Assembly: GCA_946411385.1 (NCBI GenBank)
Contig: CAMKDV010000006.1
Location: 62,001 to 126,000 of the forward strand
DNA from: an uncultured Bacteroidales bacterium
GTDB lineage: Bacteria; Bacteroidota; Bacteroidia; Bacteroidales; Paludibacteraceae
Length of the DNA: 64,000 nt
Direction of reading: 5' to 3'
The notes beneath the pieces were generated by a model. It was not told where the DNA came from. It made no database searches and saw nothing but the letters and a program-made list of their open reading frames with translations. Numbering within the stretch: the stretch's first letter is position 1; each line of letters begins with the position of its first letter. The translations under genes and the position numbers were made by a program. Below, one piece after another: positions 36,101-45,868 of the stretch.

Positions 36101-39100
36101 TATACCGCACCGTATACGGGACATTACTCCCCTCCGGATACCAACCATCTTGTATAGCAATCTCGCGTTCTTTTGGAGCAAGCACATGTGTCAGTCTGCC
36201 CATATAGTCATACGTATAAGTTATCTCCGCTCCACCCGGATCAATTGTCCGCACAGGCATGCCCCATCTCGGATTGTAGAATATACTTTTTTGCTCACCG
36301 AAATGATTGTCAATCTTCTTAGGCAAAGCATGCAAATCGTTTTCGTACTGAATGGTATAATGGGCTCGTTCGCCATTATCATTTACAGGCAAAAAGTACT
36401 GAGCGATATTGCCGTAATTATCATAGAAAAGTGACGTCATTGCTTCTACTCCTGTATGCGGATCAACTATTTTCATTTGATTCAGTCTGCCTGTATTTAG
36501 CCAAGTAGCATAACGCAGCCGCAATAAATGGTCGCTTGGTGTCAACACACTATCTGCAATAGGCAGAGAAACAAGATTCATATAAGTAGTAGGCATATAT
36601 GTTACACGACGTTTCCAATCATCACCGTTGAATATGATGTCGCCATCATCATAATATTCTTTTACATTATGAGCATCATCATACCGCATCCGCACTCTGG
36701 TTGTGATTTGCGGAGAAGGTTCTCCTTCATAGTAATCGGTACAAATAGTATCTTCATTTGCAAAAAGGAAATCATTACATATATTGTTTTCATCAAAACC
36801 TTTGAAATCGCGAAAGCCATACATATAACGATGTCGAATGTATCTTGCTCTATCATGATTCATGACCACGTCCTGCGATTTCCTGTTGCGTAAGATAAAG
36901 GCACAAGTGTTATATCTTTCTTCTGTTAAGCGGATATTCGACTCATTTGTCATGATGCGTGCATAACCATAGTCTGTGCGTTCGTGATTGTCATAATAGG
37001 TCGAGTCATATTCTTTTGTTGTTATTACATTTTGTCTGGCAAGCCATGGGTTAGTTCCATCTCCGTCACTTATTTGCGTCAAATTCCATTGCCGTTGTCT
37101 ATGTTCTTGTGAAGGATGGGACAATGAATAGTTCAACTCTATATGTTGTCCGGTCGGGTTAATGATATCGCTCAACAAGTTGGTTCCTGATGTTTGGTTG
37201 TAATGAACATATAATGTATTATTTTGCATAAATACATGATCCGGACATCCATCACCATTCATATCTATAAATGAGACATCTGTACAACTTTCACCGCCTC
37301 CACCTCCACCTTGTAGGCCAAAACAAGCTTTTGCCATCCCCATAAACGTAACTCCCATTGTTCCGGACGCACAGCCTTCAAGATTCCACGAATGGCTGAA
37401 CCTGAGATCTGAGGCTATATTCAAAGATGCAAATGTGCTTGCAAACCGCGTGCCGAGATTATATGCAACCTCCAACTGGTTCAATACTCTCCTAACCATA
37501 TCAGGTAGGCCGTCACCATTGATATCAATGAACTGTACATCATCAAGATTATTTGACAAAGAACCGTCAAGACCGCCGCCGAGGCTATATTGTTCAATAG
37601 AAAAAGCCACTGAAGTACTTGCCCCTGCACTTTGGCTACTACTGTGCTGGATGATAAAATCGTTACAACTAATTTTTATCGGTCGTAAAAATCTGTAACC
37701 GAGATTATATCGTACCGTTGTATCTGTTTTGCTGACAATATCCGGCAATCCGTCTCCATTAATGTCAATAAATGTCCGGTCGGTTTCTGCAATTCCTTCG
37801 TTATCGCTCAATCCGCCACTTCCTTCAATAGTATATGATGTTTTTGTTACGCTGTTACTCGCTTCCTTTTTCATAATGGTTGCTGAACGGGAAAAATTCA
37901 TGCCTACAGCAAAGTTGTGGTTTTCATGCCCATCTAATTTTGCATCTACCAATGCTCCCAATCCTCCCCATGGCAGAGAGTATTGAACTCCTGATGATCC
38001 AACTGCATCAGGAAAACCGTCTCCATTCAAATCAATGAAATCTGTTAGTACGTTATATGTTCCCCATGAAACAGAAAGACTCATCGGCACGCCTACCAAG
38101 CCCCCCGAGATGGCATGGTTTATTGATTTTATGCTTTTAAGTGGTGCTTTTCGAGTAGATGCAATACTTCCTGAAGGAATGGCACTATCATACAATGGCA
38201 CGTCCTCAATCGTATCATTCATTTGCGCAGTCACTTGCTGACATCCTCTGTCTTTTTCAGGAGTAGACTCTATATTCCGGCTATTCGACTGCCCTGTCGC
38301 ACTGATATATCCGATGTTCCCGTAGGGTATCCAACGTTCGGTACGACTATCGGCATTTAGAGGTATCCATGTGCTGGAATCAGCTAACGGATTGAAAAAA
38401 TGATAAACCGAAAAAATACTATCAACTCCGTTTGTCCCCAATGCCAATATAGAATTTGTATCTATAGGCAATGATAGGTTTTCCCATGTAGACTGATTCT
38501 GCTGCGCCATTTGTGCACCTGTGCGTTCTGTGTTGTAGAGCGAGCATAAATCAAGAGTGTCAGAATTACTTTGGGGATGATACGCAAAACGTCCCCAACC
38601 ACGGTATAATTTTCCGAACAAAAAGGTATATATACTATCTGCGCTGATAACGGAGCATGGATAATCAACATCAGGATAAAAGAATGTTGTATCATGTACA
38701 ATATTCGTATTATTGTTATCCCAGTGTGACCAATGGTATTCAATTTCAGGATGGATGTGTACCTTATTCCATTGTACATTTGGATTACTCGCACTATTAA
38801 CGATCGGTTTAATTGTATCTCCCTGCAACAAAATTATTGTGTCAAAAGGGACATACATGCCGTTAGTAGAACTCTGGTATGGAATGGTTACGGCCGATTT
38901 GTCAGAGCCATAAAATGATAGATATATAGGTGGATAATAATTGTTTTCTGCTTTATATCGAATTATTGCTTCGCCATTTAAAGGGGCAACAAATGTTCGA
39001 GATCCATTGCATATGTAGTTTTCGGCCGCATTTGACCGTTTAAATCCATGTGAGTCATAGTATAAGATTGATATATCCCAATCTACATCATCGAACGAAC

Positions 39101-42038
39101 TGTTTTCATTGGAGCACAATCGGAAAGTTATAATATCTCCGGCAGTAACTGTAAATCCACCAGATGTATACGATTTTGGTGTATAATCGTCAGCCACAAT
39201 AGTATCTACGTGCAAAATTGTTGGTTGAGTACTAGTAAAGTGATTGCCGTCTTTTTGATTATTATGATTCCATTGTATAATACACCGCACACCATCTGCT
39301 TTGCGTGAATACTGGCGCGAAATAGAACTATCGCGGCGCAATTTCGCAATACTGTTAATTTGCTGAACATAACCATCCTCTTCTACTACCCACACACGAA
39401 CAGTTTCAATCATTGGATCGGGATTCATATCTTCACACATTGTTTCTATGCCATACTTTATGACATATCCGCGTGCTATGCGATAGGTATAGCCTTCCTC
39501 GTAGAATGATTCTGGAATAGTGGGGTTGGAGCGAGGAGTTGCTTTAGAACGAGACGAAGTATTTGAACTGTTCTCTTTCGTATATGCGTCTGCATAATCG
39601 GAAGAAATATTTTCAATACTCTCGGTATTTGAATCTTGTAGTTCTGTATGTTCTCCATTTCCGGTAGGTAAAGGATTCCAACTTATGGCTTGACGTTGAC
39701 TAGGTTCTGCCCAATAATCTCCATGAAAGTCATTGGGTTCTGTCCAGCCGCCATCATTAAAGTCACCCAGAAAGAATGAATCAACGGCTGTTTCGGTTAC
39801 ATGACATTCCAACCTATCATCCACAATGCCGGTATAATGAATGCCTTTATTTTGGCAAGCCGAATTGTGCTGATTTACTGATGAGTTACCGGTATATGGA
39901 GAAAACGATGGATGTCCGTTGATAAGATGATTGAAAAGAATCCCGTCAGGTGTTACCATATCCGGCAAACCATCTGCATTGATATCAGAAAAGAAATAGT
40001 CTGTATAAGAGAACGAAATAGGATTACTATAATTCAAATGGATGCCGAATGACAATTGTAGTCCCCAATTATGTGTATGATTGACATCTCGTGACAATCG
40101 AGGTAGCCCTTGCACCAGAACTTCATTATCAAATCCTGTCGCATTTCTTTTTTGAGGACGATACTTCACATCATTTCCATCTTGATAAACATAATCCGGT
40201 AAACCATCTCCGTTCAAATCCAGCAACATTCCAGTTAACTTAGCGTAATTCATGCTAAAATTATAATGTCCACCGCCGGAAAGGCTGGAAAGAGCAACAT
40301 TCGCCCCTAATCCTACAGAAACTGTCCCTCCAATATTCCAATTTCCCGATGCACTCGTATTGATTTTAACATTGCTTCCTAAATTATCCGGATCTGTTTT
40401 GAACATAGTTTGCGGTGCATTTTTGTAAGCAAAAGTCGTCCGGCTACCAGCGTATTTCGTATAATTAGAAAGATTGTATTCCAAAAAATTACAATCACGC
40501 AGAGTATTCGGTTCATCAGATTTGTCTACAGAAATAAGTCTACTCTTCCACAGACTTGCTGTATTGCACTCATAATTCATATAGTAGGCACTAATTGTCG
40601 TATCTTTGTACATAATACCTATATGACAGAGTAACTTGTCAGTCTGCCGTAATAGCCCTAAACGTCCGTCTGAAAATGCATCATCTCGATTTTGCCATGT
40701 CAAGTCGATTTTGTATGTAGGTGCTGTTCCGGTCTGATAGTTTCCGGTATAGTACACATATTGAGGATATACATTCTTTCCTTCTGTGCCTGACTTAACA
40801 TTTTCATACAGTACATAGTTGCCAAACAAATCCACGACAGCCGTCAATGCCCAATAACCAATATACCCATCTGCAGTTCTAAGCACGCTGTTTTCGTCTA
40901 TAGCATCATGTTGTATATCAGTCGGATCGAATGCTCGACCATAATAGAATGTTACACCTGTTGTGGTTGTGACTTCCCACCAATATGATTGTGGATATTG
41001 TCCATGACGTATTACTCGCGTAGCATTACGAGTATCCCTAAACCAGAAACGTTCGGTTTGATAACGCCGTTTGTGAAACACCGAATCTTGATGTGGTAGT
41101 GGCATTGCTACATTATCGTTATCATGTCGTACAATCTGTTCTCCGTTGACAAGATATGCCTCAGTCTCATATGCGCCGTCATACCTCGGCACGCCCCAAC
41201 GGGTGTCTATCGTCACCGCAGGCATGGGAAGACTCCATCCTACACCCAACGGACCGTTGCCGTTGGCACTGTTATAGTGCAAACTCACATCCGGCTGCAA
41301 GCCGTGACGCCCTGCCGGTATGACTATCGGATATGTCAAGCTGGCACTTCCGCTGTTGTCGCCTGTAGGGCTGCCGAAACTGTTCATGCCGTTAATCTGC
41401 ACCATCGGTATGCCCTGTAGCGGATCTGGATCAGGCATGTCCGTCAGCGTAGTGGGCACATAAGCGCTGCTCTCTGGCAACTCCGGTAAAGAGATGATGG
41501 CATTCGCAAAATCCGTGAAATGGGTTGTAATCGAGGTCACGGTATGTGCTATGGTGTCTATAGCCACACGTTCCAGTTTGTGCCATTGTCCGCCTCTCTC
41601 TTCGCAACAAAAAGTGTATATTTCATCCGCCGAATGCCCTATCGGCAGACGTTGCGGGTCGTACGCAAGAATAATGTGAGCCGGATGCTCTTCTGCAAAA
41701 TGTACGCCGTTAGGCAACAACCTCACGCCATCGCCGTTCGCAGATACATTCTTCATGCTGCTCGGCATCGGATGACCGCATTGCATAGGTAATGCCTCTG
41801 CCTGTAACGTCATATCATGTATCAGACTGCCGACATCTGCCGACAGCCGTAGCCCCATAAATGATATATCAATCGGCTCACCTTCTTTACACGCATATTC
41901 TGTATTGGCGGGCGACATGGAGGAAGCAACACCCTCGTATCCATCACCCGACGCATCTGCTGGTTCGGTAGCACCTGACGACAATGGTAAAAAAGTGACC
42001 GACAGGAACAATAGAGGTAAGATATGATTACGTTTCAT
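33108..42038 (-). CDS. Giant secreted SpvB/FG-GAP/RHS polymorphic toxin with M23 peptidase tip
   Basis: The 2976-aa protein has a signal peptide (about 1-23) and an SpvB-like N-terminal domain around residues 210-500 (SASLTYPIVIPAGRHGLQPD, GVGWSLP). Six FG-GAP/VCBS-like repeats follow (DLNGDGLPD or close variants, about residues 609, 688, 1336, 1426, 1504 and 1593), then YD repeats from about 1900 to 2500. The RHS core ends with GKERDEETGY and NSPYVYCEGK. The tip (about 2800-2976) has HQGIDYYAPVGTDV (HxxxD) and HLHFEYR (HxH), the zinc ligands of M23/LytM peptidoglycan endopeptidases. Export by Sec and possibly further by an RHS/Tc-type mechanism is likely. A role in contact or secreted competition is inferred from known RHS toxins. 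Many shorter frames on the opposite strand are shadows. Confidence 0.9.
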   Translation of the reverse strand: MKRNHILPLLFLSVTFLPLSSGATEPADASGDGYEGVASSMSPANTEYACKEGEPIDISFMGLRLSADVGSLIHDMTLQAEALPMQCGHPMPSSMKNVSANGDGVRLLPNGVHFAEEHPAHIILAYDPQRLPIGHSADEIYTFCCEERGGQWHKLERVAIDTIAHTVTSITTHFTDFANAIISLPELPESSAYVPTTLTDMPDPDPLQGIPMVQINGMNSFGSPTGDNSGSASLTYPIVIPAGRHGLQPDVSLHYNSANGNGPLGVGWSLPMPAVTIDTRWGVPRYDGAYETEAYLVNGEQIVRHDNDNVAMPLPHQDSVFHKRRYQTERFWFRDTRNATRVIRHGQYPQSYWWEVTTTTGVTFYYGRAFDPTDIQHDAIDENSVLRTADGYIGYWALTAVVDLFGNYVLYENVKSGTEGKNVYPQYVYYTGNYQTGTAPTYKIDLTWQNRDDAFSDGRLGLLRQTDKLLCHIGIMYKDTTISAYYMNYECNTASLWKSRLISVDKSDEPNTLRDCNFLEYNLSNYTKYAGSRTTFAYKNAPQTMFKTDPDNLGSNVKINTSASGNWNIGGTVSVGLGANVALSSLSGGGHYNFSMNYAKLTGMLLDLNGDGLPDYVYQDGNDVKYRPQKRNATGFDNEVLVQGLPRLSRDVNHTHNWGLQLSFGIHLNYSNPISFSYTDYFFSDINADGLPDMVTPDGILFNHLINGHPSFSPYTGNSSVNQHNSACQNKGIHYTGIVDDRLECHVTETAVDSFFLGDFNDGGWTEPNDFHGDYWAEPSQRQAISWNPLPTGNGEHTELQDSNTESIENISSDYADAYTKENSSNTSSRSKATPRSNPTIPESFYEEGYTYRIARGYVIKYGIETMCEDMNPDPMIETVRVWVVEEDGYVQQINSIAKLRRDSSISRQYSRKADGVRCIIQWNHNNQKDGNHFTSTQPTILHVDTIVADDYTPKSYTSGGFTVTAGDIITFRLCSNENSSFDDVDWDISILYYDSHGFKRSNAAENYICNGSRTFVAPLNGEAIIRYKAENNYYPPIYLSFYGSDKSAVTIPYQSSTNGMYVPFDTIILLQGDTIKPIVNSASNPNVQWNKVHIHPEIEYHWSHWDNNNTNIVHDTTFFYPDVDYPCSVISADSIYTFLFGKLYRGWGRFAYHPQSNSDTLDLCSLYNTERTGAQMAQQNQSTWENLSLPIDTNSILALGTNGVDSIFSVYHFFNPLADSSTWIPLNADSRTERWIPYGNIGYISATGQSNSRNIESTPEKDRGCQQVTAQMNDTIEDVPLYDSAIPSGSIASTRKAPLKSIKSINHAISGGLVGVPMSLSVSWGTYNVLTDFIDLNGDGFPDAVGSSGVQYSLPWGGLGALVDAKLDGHENHNFAVGMNFSRSATIMKKEASNSVTKTSYTIEGSGGLSDNEGIAETDRTFIDINGDGLPDIVSKTDTTVRYNLGYRFLRPIKISCNDFIIQHSSSQSAGASTSVAFSIEQYSLGGGLDGSLSNNLDDVQFIDINGDGLPDMVRRVLNQLEVAYNLGTRFASTFASLNIASDLRFSHSWNLEGCASGTMGVTFMGMAKACFGLQGGGGGGESCTDVSFIDMNGDGCPDHVFMQNNTLYVHYNQTSGTNLLSDIINPTGQHIELNYSLSHPSQEHRQRQWNLTQISDGDGTNPWLARQNVITTKEYDSTYYDNHERTDYGYARIMTNESNIRLTEERYNTCAFILRNRKSQDVVMNHDRARYIRHRYMYGFRDFKGFDENNICNDFLFANEDTICTDYYEGEPSPQITTRVRMRYDDAHNVKEYYDDGDIIFNGDDWKRRVTYMPTTYMNLVSLPIADSVLTPSDHLLRLRYATWLNTGRLNQMKIVDPHTGVEAMTSLFYDNYGNIAQYFLPVNDNGERAHYTIQYENDLHALPKKIDNHFGEQKSIFYNPRWGMPVRTIDPGGAEITYTYDYMGRLTHVLAPKEREIAIQDGWYPEGSNVPYTVRYTYNNIRHNLADLTHDTLTHTYVLKQMATCYEHTTIDEAAIYSARGEMLQKKKRAEVLGNIIYLTDGLHLLDSLGRVYKAEYPSVSNTALWIYDGNSNSTGGTVAMKRYDVLDRDTLTLFPDGEELRKRYLFERDCDNVLRFAEQIIDPLGNTTAKLSTSQGWTVQTKAADNSTTCYTYNSIGEMEQVVDADHYITLYSYNGFGQMQTRKHPDAGSTIWRYDAAGNLVCSQTQKQEDINDSTTYRYYYDRLLEISHTQHPWENVMLYYDAAGRLALRKDRTGSERLWYDELGNVRRSLKRIITPSDNVAFQFQTDYVFDSFGRIRQMRYPDGEYVYYNYYNTTGNLSSVFGSEIGVGNIFHDELGHVTDKRYDNGCYTEYKYDSDRQWLTRILSASYNDGNTFFQDLQYKYDPVGNITQTNQQESTWYGMGGAYSDEYIYDNRYRLAQNLHGDGYTGNTDYRMTYSSTSLIGSKFSDNPDLGHPDLVYGYDNHRLTHQPRIIHEFSSNQHLQLYWDANGNLRQIQPVEGYTRFHLWDDDNQLLLSVGPTTCGYYGNASNGQRAYKLTGTFSLSNINGGGVSGEAFFDNTVLYPNPYMTLTHDGYTKHYFMGSERIGTTIGGGNNGNWLVNPLDNLTQDEYNRMMVLEDSYLYQHYYYDCYDYPHSNSNTENTNHKGTVEYGDADYQDYQYWANEQYYGNIWLLFKCPLAEDLYVYYQKEDDDEPFYYHSDHLGSAAWVTDGDGLPVQYIMYAPYGEELLNQHPWGYDERFTFTGKERDEETGYLHFDARKFSDVLGFWLSPDPLLDKYIYNSPYVYCEGKVIVLTDPNGWGNPLDVMKVRRMLFKHTFGYVRQYEDGSPKPHQGIDYYAPVGTDVLAIKDGVIVACDFEGKGDYGKSITLQFTNEEGEVAWAFYAHLSAIIVNVGEEVTEGTIIGKTGITGNAKKMTGEDQHLHFEYRTKAGYVGTGLNNRKDPNEIVDTKFEQDPNNSSLVKEAPEG
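33799..33941. repeat. 143-bp perfect direct repeat, copy 2
   Basis: See copy 1 (31885-32027). This copy lies in the full-length RHS gene, about 300 bp before the start of the M23 tip coding sequence. Confidence 0.9.
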
Positions 42039-42048
42039 GACAAAAACA

Positions 42049-43404
42049 TTATATATTAAACGGTAAGGTTATACTGCCGACTATCGTTCCGTCGGTCACT
42101 ATCTCTATATGGTAGGCATTGCCTGGAAGTGCGCGGACAGACAACGGCATTTGTGTGCGTACGCTGCCTATCAGTTTGCCGGTGCTGTCGTACAACATGG
42201 CGGTGCACACCTTTCCTTGCAGGCTCTGCGCGACTTCAATGACACCTTCTTGGGCATTGTACCATACGTTATTATTCTGCTGAGTTTTCTGTTGAGTGCG
42301 TTGATGTTCAGATTTTGCGGCAGTTCCGTGTAACGACAACAGCAGAGGCGTATGATCCACAGCAGGTAATACAAAGTGGCAGAGGCTGTCTGGCACGATG
42401 TCTTCCGCCGGTATGGTATATCGGGGCAGTCCGTCCGCATCCGTCACGATCAGCCATAGGCTGTCATACAAGATATCCGGCAAGGCATTCACCGCAAGTT
42501 CCAATTTTACGGACACAGGTTCCTTAACGTGCGCTCGAAGCATCCACTCTCTATTCAACCTGTAGCTACCGTCTGCCTGAACCGACGGATAGAGTGTGCC
42601 GTCATTATCACCCATAAGCACATACTCGCCGGGACACAGCGTATCAGTAATAAGCGACCATATTGCCGTATCCAAGGCGAACGATTTCTGCGCATACCAC
42701 ATGCGCGAGGTGTCATTGCCTATACCTGTTATACGATGATAATATGATGCGTCATGATCCGGATGCCACAAAGTATCACCGCCACATGATATATACGGGG
42801 CATAATCCAGCGTAATGCCGTACTTGACGGCAAGATAGGTTAGAAACATGTCACTTGCTGTCCGTGTTATACTGCCCGAGAAGTAAGCGGCCTCTTTCAT
42901 TTCCATCCGTGAGTGAACGGTATCCGTGACCGCACTGTCTGCCACAAACGCGCCAAGGGAGCATAGCGACAGACGGCGCACTTTGCTGCTGTCGCTATGA
43001 CATCCGCTATAATACCGATAGATGCTCCATCGGGAAAAGTCGTAGGGTGCATCACTGAATTGCACCCTCGTCTTGCGCGTATATATACCTTGTGTATGAA
43101 CCGCTTCTACTAACGTATCATCCTCTGCAAAACACCACAGCCATTGCAGACTGTCAGGTTCGGGATTACGCACTACTGCAAAAGCCGTATAGTGATCTGC
43201 CGGCTCTATCGCGTACGTATGCGAGCGGACAGATAATGTGTCATTATGACACCACACATCAGGCTGAGGAATGACAGAACTGGCACACATCCCGAATCTC
43301 ATCCAATCAGTACTAGATGACATGGCATTAGCGGCGTTTGCTATACCGGAGGACAAACACATCCCCGATAGCAGAATGATGATATTCAACACGAAACGGT
43401 TCAT
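42049..43404 (-). CDS. Secreted T9SS-tailed protein preceding the RHS gene
   Basis: The 451-aa protein has a signal peptide (about 1-24). A central segment (EAAYFSGSITRTASDMFLTY, then HRITGIGNDTSRMWYAQKS) resembles a domain of unknown function that is common beside large secreted proteins of Bacteroidota. The C-terminal 65 residues look like a type A sorting domain (YDSTGKLIGSV, LPGNAYHIEIVTDG). It lies 10 bp before the RHS gene in the same transcript. A role in surface delivery or anchoring of the RHS protein is possible but unproven. Confidence 0.7.
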   Translation of the reverse strand: MNRFVLNIIILLSGMCLSSGIANAANAMSSSTDWMRFGMCASSVIPQPDVWCHNDTLSVRSHTYAIEPADHYTAFAVVRNPEPDSLQWLWCFAEDDTLVEAVHTQGIYTRKTRVQFSDAPYDFSRWSIYRYYSGCHSDSSKVRRLSLCSLGAFVADSAVTDTVHSRMEMKEAAYFSGSITRTASDMFLTYLAVKYGITLDYAPYISCGGDTLWHPDHDASYYHRITGIGNDTSRMWYAQKSFALDTAIWSLITDTLCPGEYVLMGDNDGTLYPSVQADGSYRLNREWMLRAHVKEPVSVKLELAVNALPDILYDSLWLIVTDADGLPRYTIPAEDIVPDSLCHFVLPAVDHTPLLLSLHGTAAKSEHQRTQQKTQQNNNVWYNAQEGVIEVAQSLQGKVCTAMLYDSTGKLIGSVRTQMPLSVRALPGNAYHIEIVTDGTIVGSITLPFNI

Positions 43405-43433
43405 ACAAGGTGTATTTTAATGTTTGTAATAAC

Positions 43434-43826
43434 TTACCACGCCACGAACGCGCCTACGAGCGTCAGACTGCCGCTGTTCAGTTCGATGGAATAGCTGCCG
43501 GCTGGAAGCTGCTCCATAGCACCGCCTACAAACTGACGGTTTACAACCGTGTTACCACTTGAGTTACGCACGGTCATCTGTACCGTGTTCGTGTTGGCTA
43601 CCGTCACAGCAAGATTGCCGCCCGCAATCGTCGCGCGGAATTGGGTTGGATCAGTAGGATTGGGAACACCTTGACCGGGACCATCCAAAGGATTATCTCC
43701 CGGCAAAAACCCTGATACTTCCAACAACTCAATCTCCACCTCATCATCAAATGCCATGGTTTGCGATAATGGAATAGCAAAACAGAATAAACTTGCTAAA
43801 ATCCAAAGAAAAAAGCGATTCTTCAT
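43434..43826 (-). CDS. Small exported protein, DUF3244-like
   Basis: The ATG at 43826 gives 130 aa starting MKNRFFLWILASLFCFAIP, a signal peptide; longer in-frame starts lie upstream of the promoter and are excluded. The body has a Pro/Gly-rich linker and an 80-residue beta-sandwich (LAVTVANTNTVQMTVRNSSG, LPAGSYSIEL) like DUF3244 proteins of Bacteroides. It is the first gene of the RHS operon, under a consensus promoter with two hairpins in the leader. Confidence 0.7.
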   Translation of the reverse strand: MKNRFFLWILASLFCFAIPLSQTMAFDDEVEIELLEVSGFLPGDNPLDGPGQGVPNPTDPTQFRATIAGGNLAVTVANTNTVQMTVRNSSGNTVVNRQFVGGAMEQLPAGSYSIELNSGSLTLVGAFVAW

Positions 43827-43906
43827 AATGTAAATAATTAAATGATAAAACAATTTTCGCGCCTTCGTGAAAAATACACGAAACCCGAAACTTTCGATTT
43901 CGGGCG

Positions 43907-43938
43907 CAAAGATACAACAAAAAATGGAAATATGCAAA
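43907..43938 (-). promoter_or_regulatory. Promoter of the RHS operon
   Basis: Complement reads TTTG (43935-43938), 20 bp, TATCTTTG (43907-43914). The leader contains CCCGAAA/TTTCGGG (43884-43904) and CGTG/CACG (43866-43880) hairpins before the ATG at 43826. Confidence 0.8.
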
Positions 43939-44010
43939 TTTTCAGCTTGACAATTTCAAACTACAAATGGCAGAAAATCAGCGTCATACATTCTCTTCAC
44001 TTTGACAATT

Positions 44011-45648
44011 TTATTTATTCTGCGCGCTTTTTCCTCCATGTAAAATAATGGAGATGAGCCACTTACGGAGGTCTTCTCCTTCCGGGCAGTGTAGCTTTTC
44101 GATGATTCTTTTCTTAATGGTTCCTATACTCTTGGGGCTGTAGTACATCAGGTCGGCTATCTGCGGACCTGATAAGCCAAGAAGCACCATAACGCAGAAT
44201 ATAATATCTCTTTCTTCTAACTTGTCATATTGTTCCAATATGTTGACAAGCATATAAAAATCCTTATTAATCAGCGTCTTGAATTGCTTGTAATTTTTCA
44301 GGTGCAATGTGCGTCTTAGATTTGTGCTTTGGGAGAGACGTTCACTATTCTTTTCTATGGAAATGAGCATCTCATGTTGATGCCGCTCTTGAACAGTATA
44401 AAGGGTCTGCATTCGTTTCTCAACACTTTGCAATTCGTGCGTATGGTGTTCAAGTGTTGCCCTAACCTTTTTAGATTTTGTATGGAATGCTATCCATAGC
44501 ATACAGCAAATAACTGCTAGTACAAATACAATGCCAATACTCCATTTGACGGATCTGCGCAAATGTCTGTGTGCTATTTTGCTATCTTCAACATCCTGAC
44601 GCAGCAATTGCACGGCTTGATTGTATTGTATCTTTTGTACTTCAATCTCATACGTGTGGACATCATCGCGTTCGGATGTAAGTTGAAGTATACTTTGGTT
44701 GTCAAGAGTAGAGTCATCATGTGACAAGATATATAATGCATTATATTTGTCACCACTATATGTTGTCATGGCAAATACTTTCTCCGCATAATACAATGCA
44801 GAGTCTTTCTCGCCCAAATAGGAAAATGCCTGCGCCTTTGACAACAGTCCTGTAGGTTCATAATAACCTCGTAACAAACAGTTGTTAACGCAAACAATAG
44901 CGGAATCATATTTCCCTACGTAATTATACAAGATGGCTTTCGTTTCCCAAAGCTTAGTCTGAAGACCGAAATCAGTACAAGACGCTGCTATCGAATCCAA
45001 CATCAACAAGGTTTCTTTTTCTTGTTTTTGCATCGCATATTCTAATGCGATATTGTTCAGCGCATAAAAATACATAAGTGAATCGTGCGCATGGAGAAAC
45101 ATACTTGCTGAATGCTCATATATATCTTTGGCAAGTGGATGATTTTGACTTAAATGGCACATATTTGCCATATTGCTGTACACTCTCCCGAGCATGGAGT
45201 ATTCATCGGACGAAACTGTACGGAACGGCAAGCCTGCACGGATAGCTCGGGCTGGGTAGTCGGGATCCGTGTGGACGGCACGCAAAAAAGCGAGCATAGC
45301 AGCCGGCTGGTCGCCACGGTTGCGAAGAAGTCGACCATAATAGTAGTTAGCCTTGGCATAGTCGGCAGGGTGAAACGTACGATGCCACCATGTGTCAACC
45401 ATTGCAACCGCCTCCGCCAATGCCAGACTGTCGTCGTACGCTACGCCATGATTCACGCGCATACTGTCTGCCACAGCCAGCGTCCGCCGCACATCACCCA
45501 ACCCGCACGATGCCTGCCGCGTGCCTCCGCATGTTCCCATGCCGCCACACGCTCCCTTGCACCCCGTCAACATGCAGCCTACCGGCAAGCTTCCCGCCAG
45601 CATCCACATCACCGCCGATATGTGCAACCATCGTCTCATTTGTGCCAT
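44011..45648 (-). CDS. TPR sensor/regulator with membrane helix, coiled coil and C-terminal HTH
   Basis: A 545-aa protein with an N-terminal hydrophobic segment and possible lipobox (LTGC near residue 30). TPR-like helical repeats (about 55-310) follow, then one membrane helix (about 374-393, WSIGIVFVLAVICCMLWIAF) and a cytoplasmic coiled coil (about 395-450). The C-terminal LuxR-type helix-turn-helix (about 485-530, LGLSGPQIADLMYYSPKSIG) lies in the cytoplasm. Such one-component TPR regulators are frequent in Bacteroidota beside surface-protein operons. It is directly upstream of the RHS operon, same orientation, and probably controls it; this is inferred from position. A promoter 520 bp upstream suggests a long leader. 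Confidence 0.75.
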   Translation of the reverse strand: MAQMRRWLHISAVMWMLAGSLPVGCMLTGCKGACGGMGTCGGTRQASCGLGDVRRTLAVADSMRVNHGVAYDDSLALAEAVAMVDTWWHRTFHPADYAKANYYYGRLLRNRGDQPAAMLAFLRAVHTDPDYPARAIRAGLPFRTVSSDEYSMLGRVYSNMANMCHLSQNHPLAKDIYEHSASMFLHAHDSLMYFYALNNIALEYAMQKQEKETLLMLDSIAASCTDFGLQTKLWETKAILYNYVGKYDSAIVCVNNCLLRGYYEPTGLLSKAQAFSYLGEKDSALYYAEKVFAMTTYSGDKYNALYILSHDDSTLDNQSILQLTSERDDVHTYEIEVQKIQYNQAVQLLRQDVEDSKIAHRHLRRSVKWSIGIVFVLAVICCMLWIAFHTKSKKVRATLEHHTHELQSVEKRMQTLYTVQERHQHEMLISIEKNSERLSQSTNLRRTLHLKNYKQFKTLINKDFYMLVNILEQYDKLEERDIIFCVMVLLGLSGPQIADLMYYSPKSIGTIKKRIIEKLHCPEGEDLRKWLISIILHGGKSAQNK

Positions 45649-45868
45649 GTACCACCTTTTATTGGTGCGTTAACTTTTGTTTCACTTCCTTATCATCCTT
45701 ATCTTATGCAACTTATAAACGCGTATTGTTTTTTCGATATGAGTCCGCAATGTTTGTTTTCAAACCATTGCTGTCTATTTAACTTTTTGCATATACCTAT
45801 GAATCAGTTATACTATGAGCCTTTGCATAGGCAATGCTTTGAAACGAACTTGTTTTTTTATGTTTTTT

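Noticed and set aside
43827..43937. Longer start for the DUF3244-like protein at 43937
   Set aside because: That region contains the promoter (43907-43938) and leader hairpins; the ATG at 43826 begins a signal peptide.
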